A DNA stretch of 7,474 bases from a bacterium (GCA_029977305.1 JAPOLF010000100.1:1-7474); one strand, 5' to 3'. Positions 1 through 6,162 are shown, counted from the stretch's first letter. Program-made: numbers and translations. Notes: generated by a model not told the origin, from the letters alone.

Positions 1-1227
1 GATGCGCTCGAGGGCGCCGACGCCTGCATCGGCCACACCCGCTACTCCACCACGGGCGGATCGTGCCTCGAAAACGCCCAACCGGTGTACATCGAGCACA
101 ACGGCATGGCGATCGCCATCGCCCACAACGGCAACATTGTCAATGCCTTGGCATTGCGCGACACCGTGCAGCGTCTTGGTGGCGTGCCCACCACCTCCTC
201 CGACACCGAACTGCTCGCGTGGCTGATCCTGCTTGCCGACGGCACCTGGGAGGAGCGCATCCGCGCGATGATCGCCCAAGCGCGTGGCGCCTATGCCCTC
301 ACCATCCTCACGCCGGATGCGATCTACGCGGTCCGCGATCCACACGGCCTCCGCCCGCTTTGCCTCGGGTGGCGCAACACCCATTGGCTCGTCGCCTCCG
401 GGGCCCGTGCCCTCGACACCGTCGGCGCGGAACTCGTCCGCGAGATCGAGCCTGGTGAGATCCTGCGTCTCGACGCCAACGGCCTCCGCGGCAGTCTCAT
501 GGAGGCCCGTCCCGCGGCGGCCCTTTGCGTGTTCGAGAAGATCTACTTCGCCCGCCCCGACAGCGTCCTCGACGGCACCACCGCCTTCGATGCCCGCGTC
601 GAGATGGGCCGCCAACTCGCCCTCGAACATCCTGCCAATGCCGACATCGTCATCGGTGTTCCCGATTCCGGCGTACCCGCCGCGATCGGCTACGCGCAGC
701 AACTCGGCGTCCCCCTGAGTGAGGGCCTCGTCAAGAACCGCTACGTCGGCCGCACCTTCATCCAGCCCGATGACCATTCGCGCCAGTCCGGCATCCGCCT
801 CAAGTTCAACCCGCTCCGTGGTGCCGTGAAGGGCAAGCGCGTCGTGGTCGTCGACGACAGCGTCGTCCGCGGCAACACCATGCCCAAGATCGTCGAACTG
901 CTGCGCCGAGGAGGCGCCATCGCCGTCCACCTCCGCGTCTCTGCCCCGCCCATCTCGCACCCGTGTTACTTCGGTATCGACATGGGCGAGCAAGACCGCC
1001 TCATCGCCCATGACCGCACCCTCGAGGAAATTCGCCAGCACCTCGGCGTCGACACCCTCGGGTACCTCAGCCTGGACGGGCTGAAGCGCGCCGTGGGTGA
1101 GCGCGGACACTGCTTTGGGTGCATCACCGGGCGGTACCCGGTGCCCGTTGATGGTCACATCGCCAAACTCGGTCTCGAGCGTCTCCCGCAACACGATCCC
1201 CGCTCGACCGCCAACCAGGGCAACTAG
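1..1227 (+). CDS. purF: Amidophosphoribosyltransferase PurF (5' truncated by window edge)
   Basis: PurF makes 5-phosphoribosylamine from PRPP and glutamine, the first committed step of purine synthesis. The frame is open from base 1 to the TAG at 1225-1227, giving 408 visible residues. The N-terminus with the catalytic Cys lies outside the window, so perhaps 60-90 residues are missing. Visible glutaminase-domain motifs are GHTRYSTTG (fragment residues 11-19) and AHNGNIVNA. The phosphoribosyltransferase domain shows VPDSGVPAAIGYA, KNRYVGRTFIQP and the PRPP loop VVVVDDSVVRGNT, with Asp285-Asp286 of the fragment. Cysteines at fragment positions 176 (before IYFARPDS), 322 (HPCYFGID), 371 and 374 (CFGC) match the 4Fe-4S ligands of the Bacillus subtilis-type enzyme. 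A GTG at 85 is an internal valine codon, not the start. purD follows after 2 nt, so the two are probably co-transcribed. Confidence 0.97.
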   Translation, partial: DALEGADACIGHTRYSTTGGSCLENAQPVYIEHNGMAIAIAHNGNIVNALALRDTVQRLGGVPTTSSDTELLAWLILLADGTWEERIRAMIAQARGAYALTILTPDAIYAVRDPHGLRPLCLGWRNTHWLVASGARALDTVGAELVREIEPGEILRLDANGLRGSLMEARPAAALCVFEKIYFARPDSVLDGTTAFDARVEMGRQLALEHPANADIVIGVPDSGVPAAIGYAQQLGVPLSEGLVKNRYVGRTFIQPDDHSRQSGIRLKFNPLRGAVKGKRVVVVDDSVVRGNTMPKIVELLRRGGAIAVHLRVSAPPISHPCYFGIDMGEQDRLIAHDRTLEEIRQHLGVDTLGYLSLDGLKRAVGERGHCFGCITGRYPVPVDGHIAKLGLERLPQHDPRSTANQGN

Positions 1228-1229
1228 CA

Positions 1230-2507
1230 GTGCCGCAACTTAACTGCCTCGTCATCGGCTCAGGCGCCCGGGAGCATGCCCTCTGCTGGGCACTTCGGCG
1301 TTCGCGGTCGGTCGGCGCGATCATCGCCGCACCCGGCAATCCCGGCATGGCCGAAATCGCCGAGTGCGTCCCCATTCCGGGCACCGACCCTGAAGCCCTC
1401 GCCCAACTGGCGGTGGATCGTGCGATCGGCCTCGTCGTCGTCGGACCCGAAGCCGCCCTCGAGGCCGGCGTCGTCGATCGTCTCCGAGAGCGTGACATTC
1501 CTGTTTTCGGCCCGACGCGTGCCGCCGCTGAACTCGAGTGGTCGAAAGCCTTTGCCAAACACCTGATGGCCGACAACGCGGTCCCCACGGCCGCGTTCTC
1601 CGTCCACGACTCACTTGATGGCGCACTCGCCGCCGTCCGCGCAATGGACACCTCGGTGGTGGTCAAGGCGGATGGCCTCGCCGCCGGCAAAGGCGTCTTC
1701 GTGTGCCGCTCACGCGCTGATGCAGAAGCGGCAGTTCGCCGCATCCTCGCGGATGACCTCTTCGGCGACGCCGGTGCGCGCGTCGTCATCGAGGAATGCC
1801 TCGTCGGCCCTGAGGTCAGCGTCATCGCGCTTTGTGACGGCGAACGCTTCGTCCGTCTTCCTTCCGCGCGAGATCACAAGCGCCTCCTCGATGGCGACCG
1901 CGGCCCCAACACCGGCGGCATGGGTGCATTCGCCCCCGCGATCGACGCTGACGGCACCGCACTCCTCGAAGAAATCGATGACCGCGTTTTCCGCCCTGTT
2001 CTAGCCGCCATGGCACGCATGGGCAGACCCTTCGTCGGCGCGCTCTTCGCCGGATTGATCCTGACCCGCAGCGGGCCACAGGTCCTCGAGTTCAACTGCC
2101 GCTTCGGTGATCCCGAGACCCAAGTGCTCCTTCCGCTGCTGGAGGGAGATCTCGCTCAGGCCCTGCTTTCGGCAGCGAACGGGAAGATCGATCCCGAGGC
2201 GCTCCGTCGCATTCCCGGCGCTGCCGCCGGCGTTGTCCTCGCGGCTGAGGGATACCCGGACCATCCGCGCGGAGGTGACCGCATCTTTGGGATCGAGGCC
2301 GCCCGCGATCGTGGTGCCTTGGTCTTCCATGCGGGAACGCGCATGCATGATGGTCACCCCGTCACTGGTGGCGGTCGCGTCCTCACCGTGGTCGGGCAGG
2401 GGCAGACACTGGATGCCGCTCTCGCCGTCGCCTATGCAGGTGCCGACGCCATCACCTTCCCGGGCATGCAGTACCGCCGGGATATCGCTCACCCCGGGAG
2501 GCTTTGA
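1230..2507 (+). CDS. purD: Phosphoribosylamine-glycine ligase (GAR synthetase) PurD
   Basis: PurD joins phosphoribosylamine, the product of PurF, to glycine with ATP to give GAR. It is a cytosolic ATP-grasp enzyme. The product is 425 residues, normal for the family. The N-terminal domain begins with GSGAREHA (residues 10-17); the usual form is GGGGREHA or GSGGREHA. The ATP-grasp core shows KADGLAAGKGV (146-156), EECLVGPEVSV, the DRGPNTGGMG stretch (223-232) and the metal-binding EFNCRFGDPE, with Glu287 and Asn289. VLAAEGYP lies in the C-terminal domain. The start is GTG, with a modest AGGG (1217-1220) nine bases upstream inside the end of purF; no better in-frame ATG is near. The gene is intact and sits 2 nt after purF, which suggests translational coupling. 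Confidence 0.97.
   Translation: MPQLNCLVIGSGAREHALCWALRRSRSVGAIIAAPGNPGMAEIAECVPIPGTDPEALAQLAVDRAIGLVVVGPEAALEAGVVDRLRERDIPVFGPTRAAAELEWSKAFAKHLMADNAVPTAAFSVHDSLDGALAAVRAMDTSVVVKADGLAAGKGVFVCRSRADAEAAVRRILADDLFGDAGARVVIEECLVGPEVSVIALCDGERFVRLPSARDHKRLLDGDRGPNTGGMGAFAPAIDADGTALLEEIDDRVFRPVLAAMARMGRPFVGALFAGLILTRSGPQVLEFNCRFGDPETQVLLPLLEGDLAQALLSAANGKIDPEALRRIPGAAAGVVLAAEGYPDHPRGGDRIFGIEAARDRGALVFHAGTRMHDGHPVTGGGRVLTVVGQGQTLDAALAVAYAGADAITFPGMQYRRDIAHPGRL
2496..2501 (+). promoter_or_regulatory. Shine-Dalgarno of purN
   Basis: GGGAGG inside the last codons of purD. It lies 8 nt before the ATG at 2510 but only 2 nt before the in-frame TTG at 2504. This favours the ATG as the purN start. Confidence 0.75.
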
Positions 2508-2509
2508 AG

Positions 2510-3136
2510 ATGAAGCGCATCGCAGTCCTCGGATCCGGTTTCGGATCCAACTTGCAAGCGTTGATGGATGCACAATCCGCTGGGGTGCTCGGCGGGGAGA
2601 TCGTCCTTGTCGTCGCCAACAACCCGTGTGTTGCGATCGAGCGCGCTCAGCGGGCGGGGATCCCGACGCTGACCCTCCCGCTCGATGATCTCCGGGATCA
2701 CGCCAAACGCGCGCAATGGGAGGCGCAGCTCGCCGATGGTGTGGCTGCCGCTGATCCAGACCTCGTGGTCCTCGCCGGTTGGATGGTGATCTTGCGCGGC
2801 CCGATGCTTGATCGTTTCGGTGACCGCATGATCAATCTTCATCCGGCCCTGCTTCCCGACGACGCCAGCGACATCGTCATCACGTCGCGCGGCCCGCGGC
2901 CCGTCTTCCGCGGCGCTCACGCAGTCCGCGACGCCCTTGCAGCAGAGACCGATCTTGCCGGAGCCTCCGTCCACTGGGTCACCGCGCAGGTGGATGTCGG
3001 CACGGTGATCGAATCGGTCGAGGTCCCGATTCTTCCGGACGACACCGAGGAGTCTCTCCATGCCCGCATCGGCGTGGTCGAGCGGGTACTCCTGCCCCGT
3101 GTCGTCGCCAAAGTCATGGATTCGCTGCGCCACTAG
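2510..3136 (+). CDS. purN: Phosphoribosylglycinamide formyltransferase PurN with enlarged active-site loop
   Basis: PurN transfers formyl from 10-formyl-tetrahydrofolate to GAR, the PurD product, giving FGAR. The protein is 208 residues from the ATG at 2510. An in-frame TTG at 2504 overlapping the purD stop would add two residues but is too close to the Shine-Dalgarno. The phosphate-binding GSGFGSNLQAL is at residues 8-18 and VVLAGWMVIL precedes the active site. The catalytic trio of the family is present: Asn109 and His111 in NLHPALLP, and Asp162 in VDVGTVI (Asn106, His108 and Asp144 in E. coli). Between LLP (ending at 116) and the Gly-Ala-His that follows (from 135) there are 18 residues where E. 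coli has about 3. The catalytic residues argue for a working enzyme. Confidence 0.94.
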   Translation: MKRIAVLGSGFGSNLQALMDAQSAGVLGGEIVLVVANNPCVAIERAQRAGIPTLTLPLDDLRDHAKRAQWEAQLADGVAAADPDLVVLAGWMVILRGPMLDRFGDRMINLHPALLPDDASDIVITSRGPRPVFRGAHAVRDALAAETDLAGASVHWVTAQVDVGTVIESVEVPILPDDTEESLHARIGVVERVLLPRVVAKVMDSLRH

Positions 3137-3147
3137 GCGCTCACGTC

Positions 3148-3153
3148 AGGAGG
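3148..3153 (+). promoter_or_regulatory. Shine-Dalgarno of purE
   Basis: AGGAGG, a perfect anti-16S match, 8 nt before the ATG at 3162 and only 2 nt before an alternative in-frame ATG at 3156. It decides for the start at 3162. Confidence 0.85.
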
Positions 3154-3161
3154 AGATGCCC

Positions 3162-3647
3162 ATGTCGCCGAAGCCCGTCGTCGTCCTACTCGGATCGAAG
3201 GCCGATCTCGCCCACGCCCGGCAGATCACCGACTCCCTCAGCGCCTTCGGCATCGCCAGCGAGATCCGCATCGGCTCCGCCCACAAAGTCACCGAGTTCG
3301 TCCTCACCATGCTCGGCGAGTACGAGGCGGAGCCCGAGCCCCGCATCTTTGTCACCGTTGCCGGTCGATCCAACGCCCTCTCGGGGGTCGTCGACGCCAA
3401 CGTCCGCGGCCCCGTCATCGCCTGCCCACCGTACAGCGACAAGTTCGGCGGTATGGACCTGCTCTCCACCGTCCGCATGCCGAGTGGCGTAGCCCCGATG
3501 CTCGTCCTTGAACCCGACGCCGTCGGCCTCGCCATCGCCAAGATGCTCGCCCCGGCGGACATGGCCATGGCCGCCAAGGTCGCTGCCTACCAAGCGGCCC
3601 AGCGCGAGAAGGTCATGGCCGACGACCGCGCCGTGCGCGGCGAGTAG
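3162..3647 (+). CDS. purE: 5-(carboxy)aminoimidazole ribonucleotide carboxylase PurE, class II (CO2-dependent) type
   Basis: This is a PurE-fold enzyme acting on aminoimidazole ribonucleotide in purine synthesis. It is 161 residues, starting at the ATG at 3162, 8 nt after AGGAGG. The N-terminus VVVLLGSKADL is the phosphate-binding GSxxD loop, and SAHK is at residues 39-42. Class I mutases carry SAHRTP and a GAGGxAHLPGM loop. Here the corresponding stretch is VAGRSNALSG (GRSNALSG at 68-75), followed by ACPPYSD (Cys88) and RMPSGVAPMLVLEP. That pattern is the one I know from Treponema denticola PurE and the AIR carboxylase domain of animal PAICS, which carboxylate AIR directly with CO2 and need no PurK. 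No purK is present nearby. The substrate preference is inferred from motifs. The gene lies 25 nt after purN in the same operon. Confidence 0.93.
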   Translation: MSPKPVVVLLGSKADLAHARQITDSLSAFGIASEIRIGSAHKVTEFVLTMLGEYEAEPEPRIFVTVAGRSNALSGVVDANVRGPVIACPPYSDKFGGMDLLSTVRMPSGVAPMLVLEPDAVGLAIAKMLAPADMAMAAKVAAYQAAQREKVMADDRAVRGE

Positions 3648-3676
3648 TCTGTCTCGGTGCCCTCTGCGGCCTCGGG

Positions 3677-3682
3677 TACACT
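3677..3682 (+). promoter_or_regulatory. Putative -10 box (TACACT) for a leaderless accC transcript
   Basis: TACACT fits TANNNT and ends 7 nt before the accC ATG at 3690, so transcription would begin at or next to the A of the start codon. No purine-rich Shine-Dalgarno lies before this ATG, unlike purN, purE, acpP and tatC. No good -35 hexamer is visible 16-18 nt upstream. The arrangement resembles leaderless promoters known from Deinococcus and actinobacteria. Inference from pattern only. Confidence 0.45.
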
Positions 3683-3689
3683 AGCCGCC

Positions 3690-5111
3690 ATGACCAACGC
3701 ACCGCTCTTCAAGAAAGTGCTCATAGCGAACCGCGGCGAGATCGCCCTCCGCGTTCTTCGTGCGTGCCACGATCTCGGCCTGCCTGCCGTCGTCGCCTAC
3801 AGCGATGCCGACCGCGACTCCCTCGCCGTCCGCCTCGCCGACGAAGCCGTCTGCATCGGCCCCGGCCCCGCCGCCAAGAGTTACAACAACATCCCGGCGG
3901 TGGTCAGTGCCGCCCTCCTCACGGGCTGCGACGCCCTCCACCCGGGCTACGGCTTCCTTGCCGAGAACGCGTTCCTCGCCGAGATCTGCGACCAAGTGGG
4001 CGTCACCTTCATCGGCCCTCGGCCCGAGGTGATCGAGAAGATGGGGAACAAGGCCGAGGCCCGCAAGACGATGCTCGCCGCCGGCGTGCCGCTCGTCCCC
4101 GGCACCCCGGAGCCTGTCGCCTCCCTCGAGGAAGCGCGCGAGGCGGCCAAGCACATCGGCTTCCCGATCCTCGTCAAGGCGGTCGCCGGCGGCGGTGGCC
4201 GTGGCATGCGCGTCGCGGTCGATGATCGCGACCTCCAACGGCAACTCCCGCTCGCCCAGTCGGAGGCCCAAGTCGCCTTCGGCAATGACGAGGTCTACCT
4301 CGAGCGGTACCTCGACCGCCCGCGCCACGTCGAGGTGCAGGTGCTCGCAGACACCTTCGGCCACGTCGTCGCGGTCGGTGAGCGTGACTGCTCCGTCCAG
4401 CGACGTCACCAGAAAGTTGTCGAGGAGGCACCTGCCCCGAATCTCGATCCTGCCGTGCGCGCCCGCCTCCTCGAGACGGCCGCCAAGGGTGCCGCTGCCG
4501 CTGGGTACACCAACGCCGGCACTCTCGAGTTCCTGCTCGATGCCGATGGCAGCTTCTACTTCATGGAGATGAACACGCGCATCCAGGTCGAGCATCCGGT
4601 CACGGAACTCGTCACCGGGATCGACCTGGTCACGTGGCAGATCAAGATCGCCGCTGGCCACCCGCTCACCATCACCCAAGAGCAGTGCGTCCCCGTTGGG
4701 CACGCCATCGAAGCCCGCATCACCGCAGAGGATGCCGATCACGACTTCCGCCCCGGTGTCGGAACCGTCGAGACCTTCATCGCCCCCGGCGGCCCCGGCG
4801 TTCGCGTCGATTCGCATCTGTACAGCGGCTATGCCGTGCCGCCGTTCTACGACTCCCTCCTCGCCAAGATCGTCGTCTGGGGCGAGACACGGGACCAAGC
4901 CGCGGCCCGCCTCGAGCGTGCCCTCACCGAGACCGTGATCATCGGGGTGCCGCAGACGGCCCCATTCTTGCGCAGGGTCATCGCCAGCGAGCCCTTCCGC
5001 GCCGCCCGCCTCAACACCAGCTTCCTCGCCGAGCATGCCGAGTTGCTCGCTCCGGCCCCTGAAACGGCCGCTGGCGATTCCACCGCCCTCAGCGACAACA
5101 CCCCCGACTGA
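3690..5111 (+). CDS. accC: Biotin carboxylase subunit of acetyl-CoA carboxylase, AccC
   Basis: AccC carboxylates biotin carried on AccB, using ATP and bicarbonate, in the first step of fatty acid synthesis. The product is 473 residues, slightly longer than the usual ~450, with a short Ala/Thr/Ser-rich C-terminal tail. It opens with KVLIANRGEIALRVLRA. The ATP-grasp domain has Lys163 and the glycine loop GGGGRGM (167-173). Further on are RDCSVQRRHQKVVEEAPAP (Lys242), MEMNTRIQVEHP (Glu293, Asn295, Arg297, Glu301) and EARITAED (Arg343). These match E. coli Lys238, Glu288, Asn290, Arg292, Glu296 and Arg338. There is no biotinyl domain, so it is the stand-alone subunit. The ATG at 3690 was chosen because it directly precedes the conserved N-terminus; a GTG at 3657 would add 11 unconserved residues. 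No accB, accA or accD is in view; nusB follows after 22 nt. Confidence 0.95.
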   Translation: MTNAPLFKKVLIANRGEIALRVLRACHDLGLPAVVAYSDADRDSLAVRLADEAVCIGPGPAAKSYNNIPAVVSAALLTGCDALHPGYGFLAENAFLAEICDQVGVTFIGPRPEVIEKMGNKAEARKTMLAAGVPLVPGTPEPVASLEEAREAAKHIGFPILVKAVAGGGGRGMRVAVDDRDLQRQLPLAQSEAQVAFGNDEVYLERYLDRPRHVEVQVLADTFGHVVAVGERDCSVQRRHQKVVEEAPAPNLDPAVRARLLETAAKGAAAAGYTNAGTLEFLLDADGSFYFMEMNTRIQVEHPVTELVTGIDLVTWQIKIAAGHPLTITQEQCVPVGHAIEARITAEDADHDFRPGVGTVETFIAPGGPGVRVDSHLYSGYAVPPFYDSLLAKIVVWGETRDQAAARLERALTETVIIGVPQTAPFLRRVIASEPFRAARLNTSFLAEHAELLAPAPETAAGDSTALSDNTPD

Positions 5112-5133
5112 CCGCCAAGGAGCCACTCCACCG

Positions 5134-5715
5134 ATGTCCGCACCTGATCGACGGTCCGGCAAGCGACCGTCCGCCTCCACCGCCCCCAATCGCCGCACGC
5201 GTCGCGCCTTGGAACGGCATCAAGCCCGCTCGCTCGCGTTGCAGGCGCTCTACGAGATCGAGATGACCGGCCATGACGTGCGCACCTCCATTGAGCACAC
5301 CGCCTCCGGTGGGTTGCAGGATGACGACGCCACGCCGGATCTGGCACCGATACCAGCGCTCCCGCCGGACGTGCGTGGCTATATGGAGCGGCTCGTCCAC
5401 GGCACAGTCCTGCACCAGTACCGGATCGACCAACTGCTCACCGACTTCGCCCCCGCCTTCACCGACGAGCAAACCCCGGTCATCGACCGCAATGTCCTCC
5501 GGATCGCCACGTACGAACTCCTCTATCAACCCGAAGTGCCCCCCAAGGTCGCCATCGACCAAGCGGTCGAACTTGCCAAGCACTACGGTGGAGATGGGTC
5601 CAGTCGCTTCGTCAATGGTGTCCTCGGTTCGGTCTTCGAGCGGATCGAGTCCGGACAAGTGGCGGCATCCGACGCTGAAACGTCCGCTGATTCGGCCGAT
5701 TCCGGGGACGAATGA
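5134..5715 (+). CDS. nusB: Transcription antitermination factor NusB, with charged terminal extensions
   Basis: NusB pairs with NusE (ribosomal protein S10) on boxA RNA and supports antitermination, chiefly of rRNA operons. The protein is 193 residues against about 140 for a typical NusB. The core starts near residue 29 with the family opening RSLALQALYEIEM. It continues with YMERLVHGTV, IDRNVLRIATYELLY and PPKVAIDQAVELAKHYGG, and ends with SRFVNGVLGSVFERI. The extra length is a basic N-terminal stretch of about 28 residues rich in Arg and Ser, a linker near QDDDATPDLAPIP, and an acidic tail of Ala, Asp, Ser and Glu. The ATG at 5134 has AAGGAG (5117-5122) 11 nt upstream, a rather long spacing. 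accC ends 22 nt before it, and accC-nusB proximity is familiar from Firmicutes-type gene orders. Confidence 0.93.
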   Translation: MSAPDRRSGKRPSASTAPNRRTRRALERHQARSLALQALYEIEMTGHDVRTSIEHTASGGLQDDDATPDLAPIPALPPDVRGYMERLVHGTVLHQYRIDQLLTDFAPAFTDEQTPVIDRNVLRIATYELLYQPEVPPKVAIDQAVELAKHYGGDGSSRFVNGVLGSVFERIESGQVAASDAETSADSADSGDE

Positions 5716-5747
5716 CCCTTGGACCGGTGGTTGCCCCCGGAGGGGTC
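5714..5747 (+). other. Imperfect hairpin overlapping the nusB stop
   Basis: GACCC at 5714-5718 pairs with GGGTC at 5743-5747, extended by a G-U and an A-U pair, then a 3-nt bulge and CCGG (5724-5727) with CCGG (5737-5740). It starts within the nusB stop codon. No U-tract follows, so it is not a standard intrinsic terminator. It could slow or end read-through before acpP, or be incidental in G+C-rich sequence. Confidence 0.3.
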
Positions 5748-5750
5748 GTG

Positions 5751-5756
5751 TATCAT
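5751..5756 (+). promoter_or_regulatory. Candidate -10 box for acpP (TATCAT)
   Basis: TATCAT differs from the TATAAT consensus at one position and stands out in G+C-rich surroundings. The best upstream element is TTGCCC at 5732-5737, with a spacing of only about 13 nt; a TTGGAC at 5719-5724 is too far. If used, the transcript would have a leader of about 135 nt before acpP. A promoter here would let acpP be expressed apart from the purine-accC-nusB operon. Confidence 0.4.
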
Positions 5757-5781
5757 CGCCACGGGATCGCAGACGGTCCCA

Positions 5782-5821
5782 CGATTGCCGAACCGGGTCA
5801 CGTGACTCTGGCCAGCAATCG
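5782..5821 (+). promoter_or_regulatory. Dyad / stem-loop with a 10-bp perfect palindrome in the acpP leader
   Basis: CGATTGC (5782-5788) and GCAATCG (5815-5821) form a 7-bp inverted repeat. At its centre is the perfect palindrome GTCACGTGAC (5797-5806), flanked by partly symmetric bases. It lies between the candidate acpP promoter and the start codon. It could be a protein-binding operator or an RNA stem-loop; the sequence alone does not decide. Confidence 0.45.
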
Positions 5822-5888
5822 GAGGTTGTCGAGGGAGTAGGGAGAGCGTTGTCGCCACGACGCAGTGCGCGCAGCGACGGGGATCTCT

Positions 5889-5893
5889 GGAGG
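5889..5893 (+). promoter_or_regulatory. Shine-Dalgarno of acpP
   Basis: GGAGG, 5 nt before the acpP ATG at 5899. The strong match suits a highly expressed small protein. Confidence 0.8.
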
Positions 5894-5898
5894 ATTCA

Positions 5899-6135
5899 AT
5901 GGCTGACACATACGAGCGCGTCCGGGTCATCGTTGCCGAGCGACTTGGGGTCGATGAGGACAAGGTGACCATGGACGCCGAATTCATCGGCGATCTCAAT
6001 GCCGACTCGCTCGACCTCGTCGAGGTCATCATGGCGATGGAGCAGGAGTTCGACGTCGAGATCAAGGATGAGGATGCCGAGAACATCCGCACCGTGGCCG
6101 ACGCCGTGCAGTACATCAACGAGCACGGGAAGTAA
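5899..6135 (+). CDS. acpP: Acyl carrier protein AcpP
   Basis: AcpP carries growing acyl chains as thioesters on a 4'-phosphopantetheine arm during fatty acid synthesis. The protein has 78 residues, typical for the family, and is strongly acidic. The arm attaches at Ser37 in NADSLDLVEVIMAMEQEF, the DSL motif at the start of helix II. VAERLGVDEDKVT (helix I region) and the C-terminal ENIRTVADAVQYI (helix IV) are also typical. It stands apart from the fab/plsX/rpmF genes that often surround acpP. It has 183 nt of upstream non-coding sequence with a candidate promoter and a dyad. With accC it is one of two fatty-acid synthesis genes in the window. Confidence 0.97.
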   Translation: MADTYERVRVIVAERLGVDEDKVTMDAEFIGDLNADSLDLVEVIMAMEQEFDVEIKDEDAENIRTVADAVQYINEHGK

Positions 6136-6162
6136 GTCCGCTCTCGATCGGGTGGTCCCGTC

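Noticed and set aside
1124..1825. A 233-codon minus-strand frame opposite the end of purF and the start of purD.
   Set aside because: Ser/Arg/Ala/Thr-rich shadow translation across two well-supported plus-strand genes; no domain is visible.
2531..2548. Two GGATCC sites 6 nt apart, looking like a small repeat.
   Set aside because: They encode the conserved phosphate-binding GSGFGSN of PurN, so protein constraint and codon choice explain them.
3690..5111. The possibility that the ATP-grasp gene after purE is purK.
   Set aside because: The protein has the full AccC signature (ANRGEIALR, RRHQKVVEEAP, EMNTRIQVEHP) and the length of biotin carboxylase, not of PurK.
3681..5198. A long open frame (505 codons) on the minus strand opposite accC.
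   Set aside because: Its translation is low-complexity Gly/Asp/Glu/Val/Ala with no recognisable motif. It mirrors the G/C third positions of accC, which has full biotin carboxylase motifs on the plus strand.
5749..5840. A 30-codon GTG-started frame in the acpP leader, as a possible leader peptide.
   Set aside because: It has no well-placed Shine-Dalgarno, its start overlaps the candidate -10 box, and its translation shows no recognisable composition such as a regulatory codon run.
5851..5878. GTCGC/GCGAC inverted repeat just upstream of the acpP Shine-Dalgarno.
   Set aside because: Only 5 bp with a long loop; expected by chance in G+C-rich sequence.
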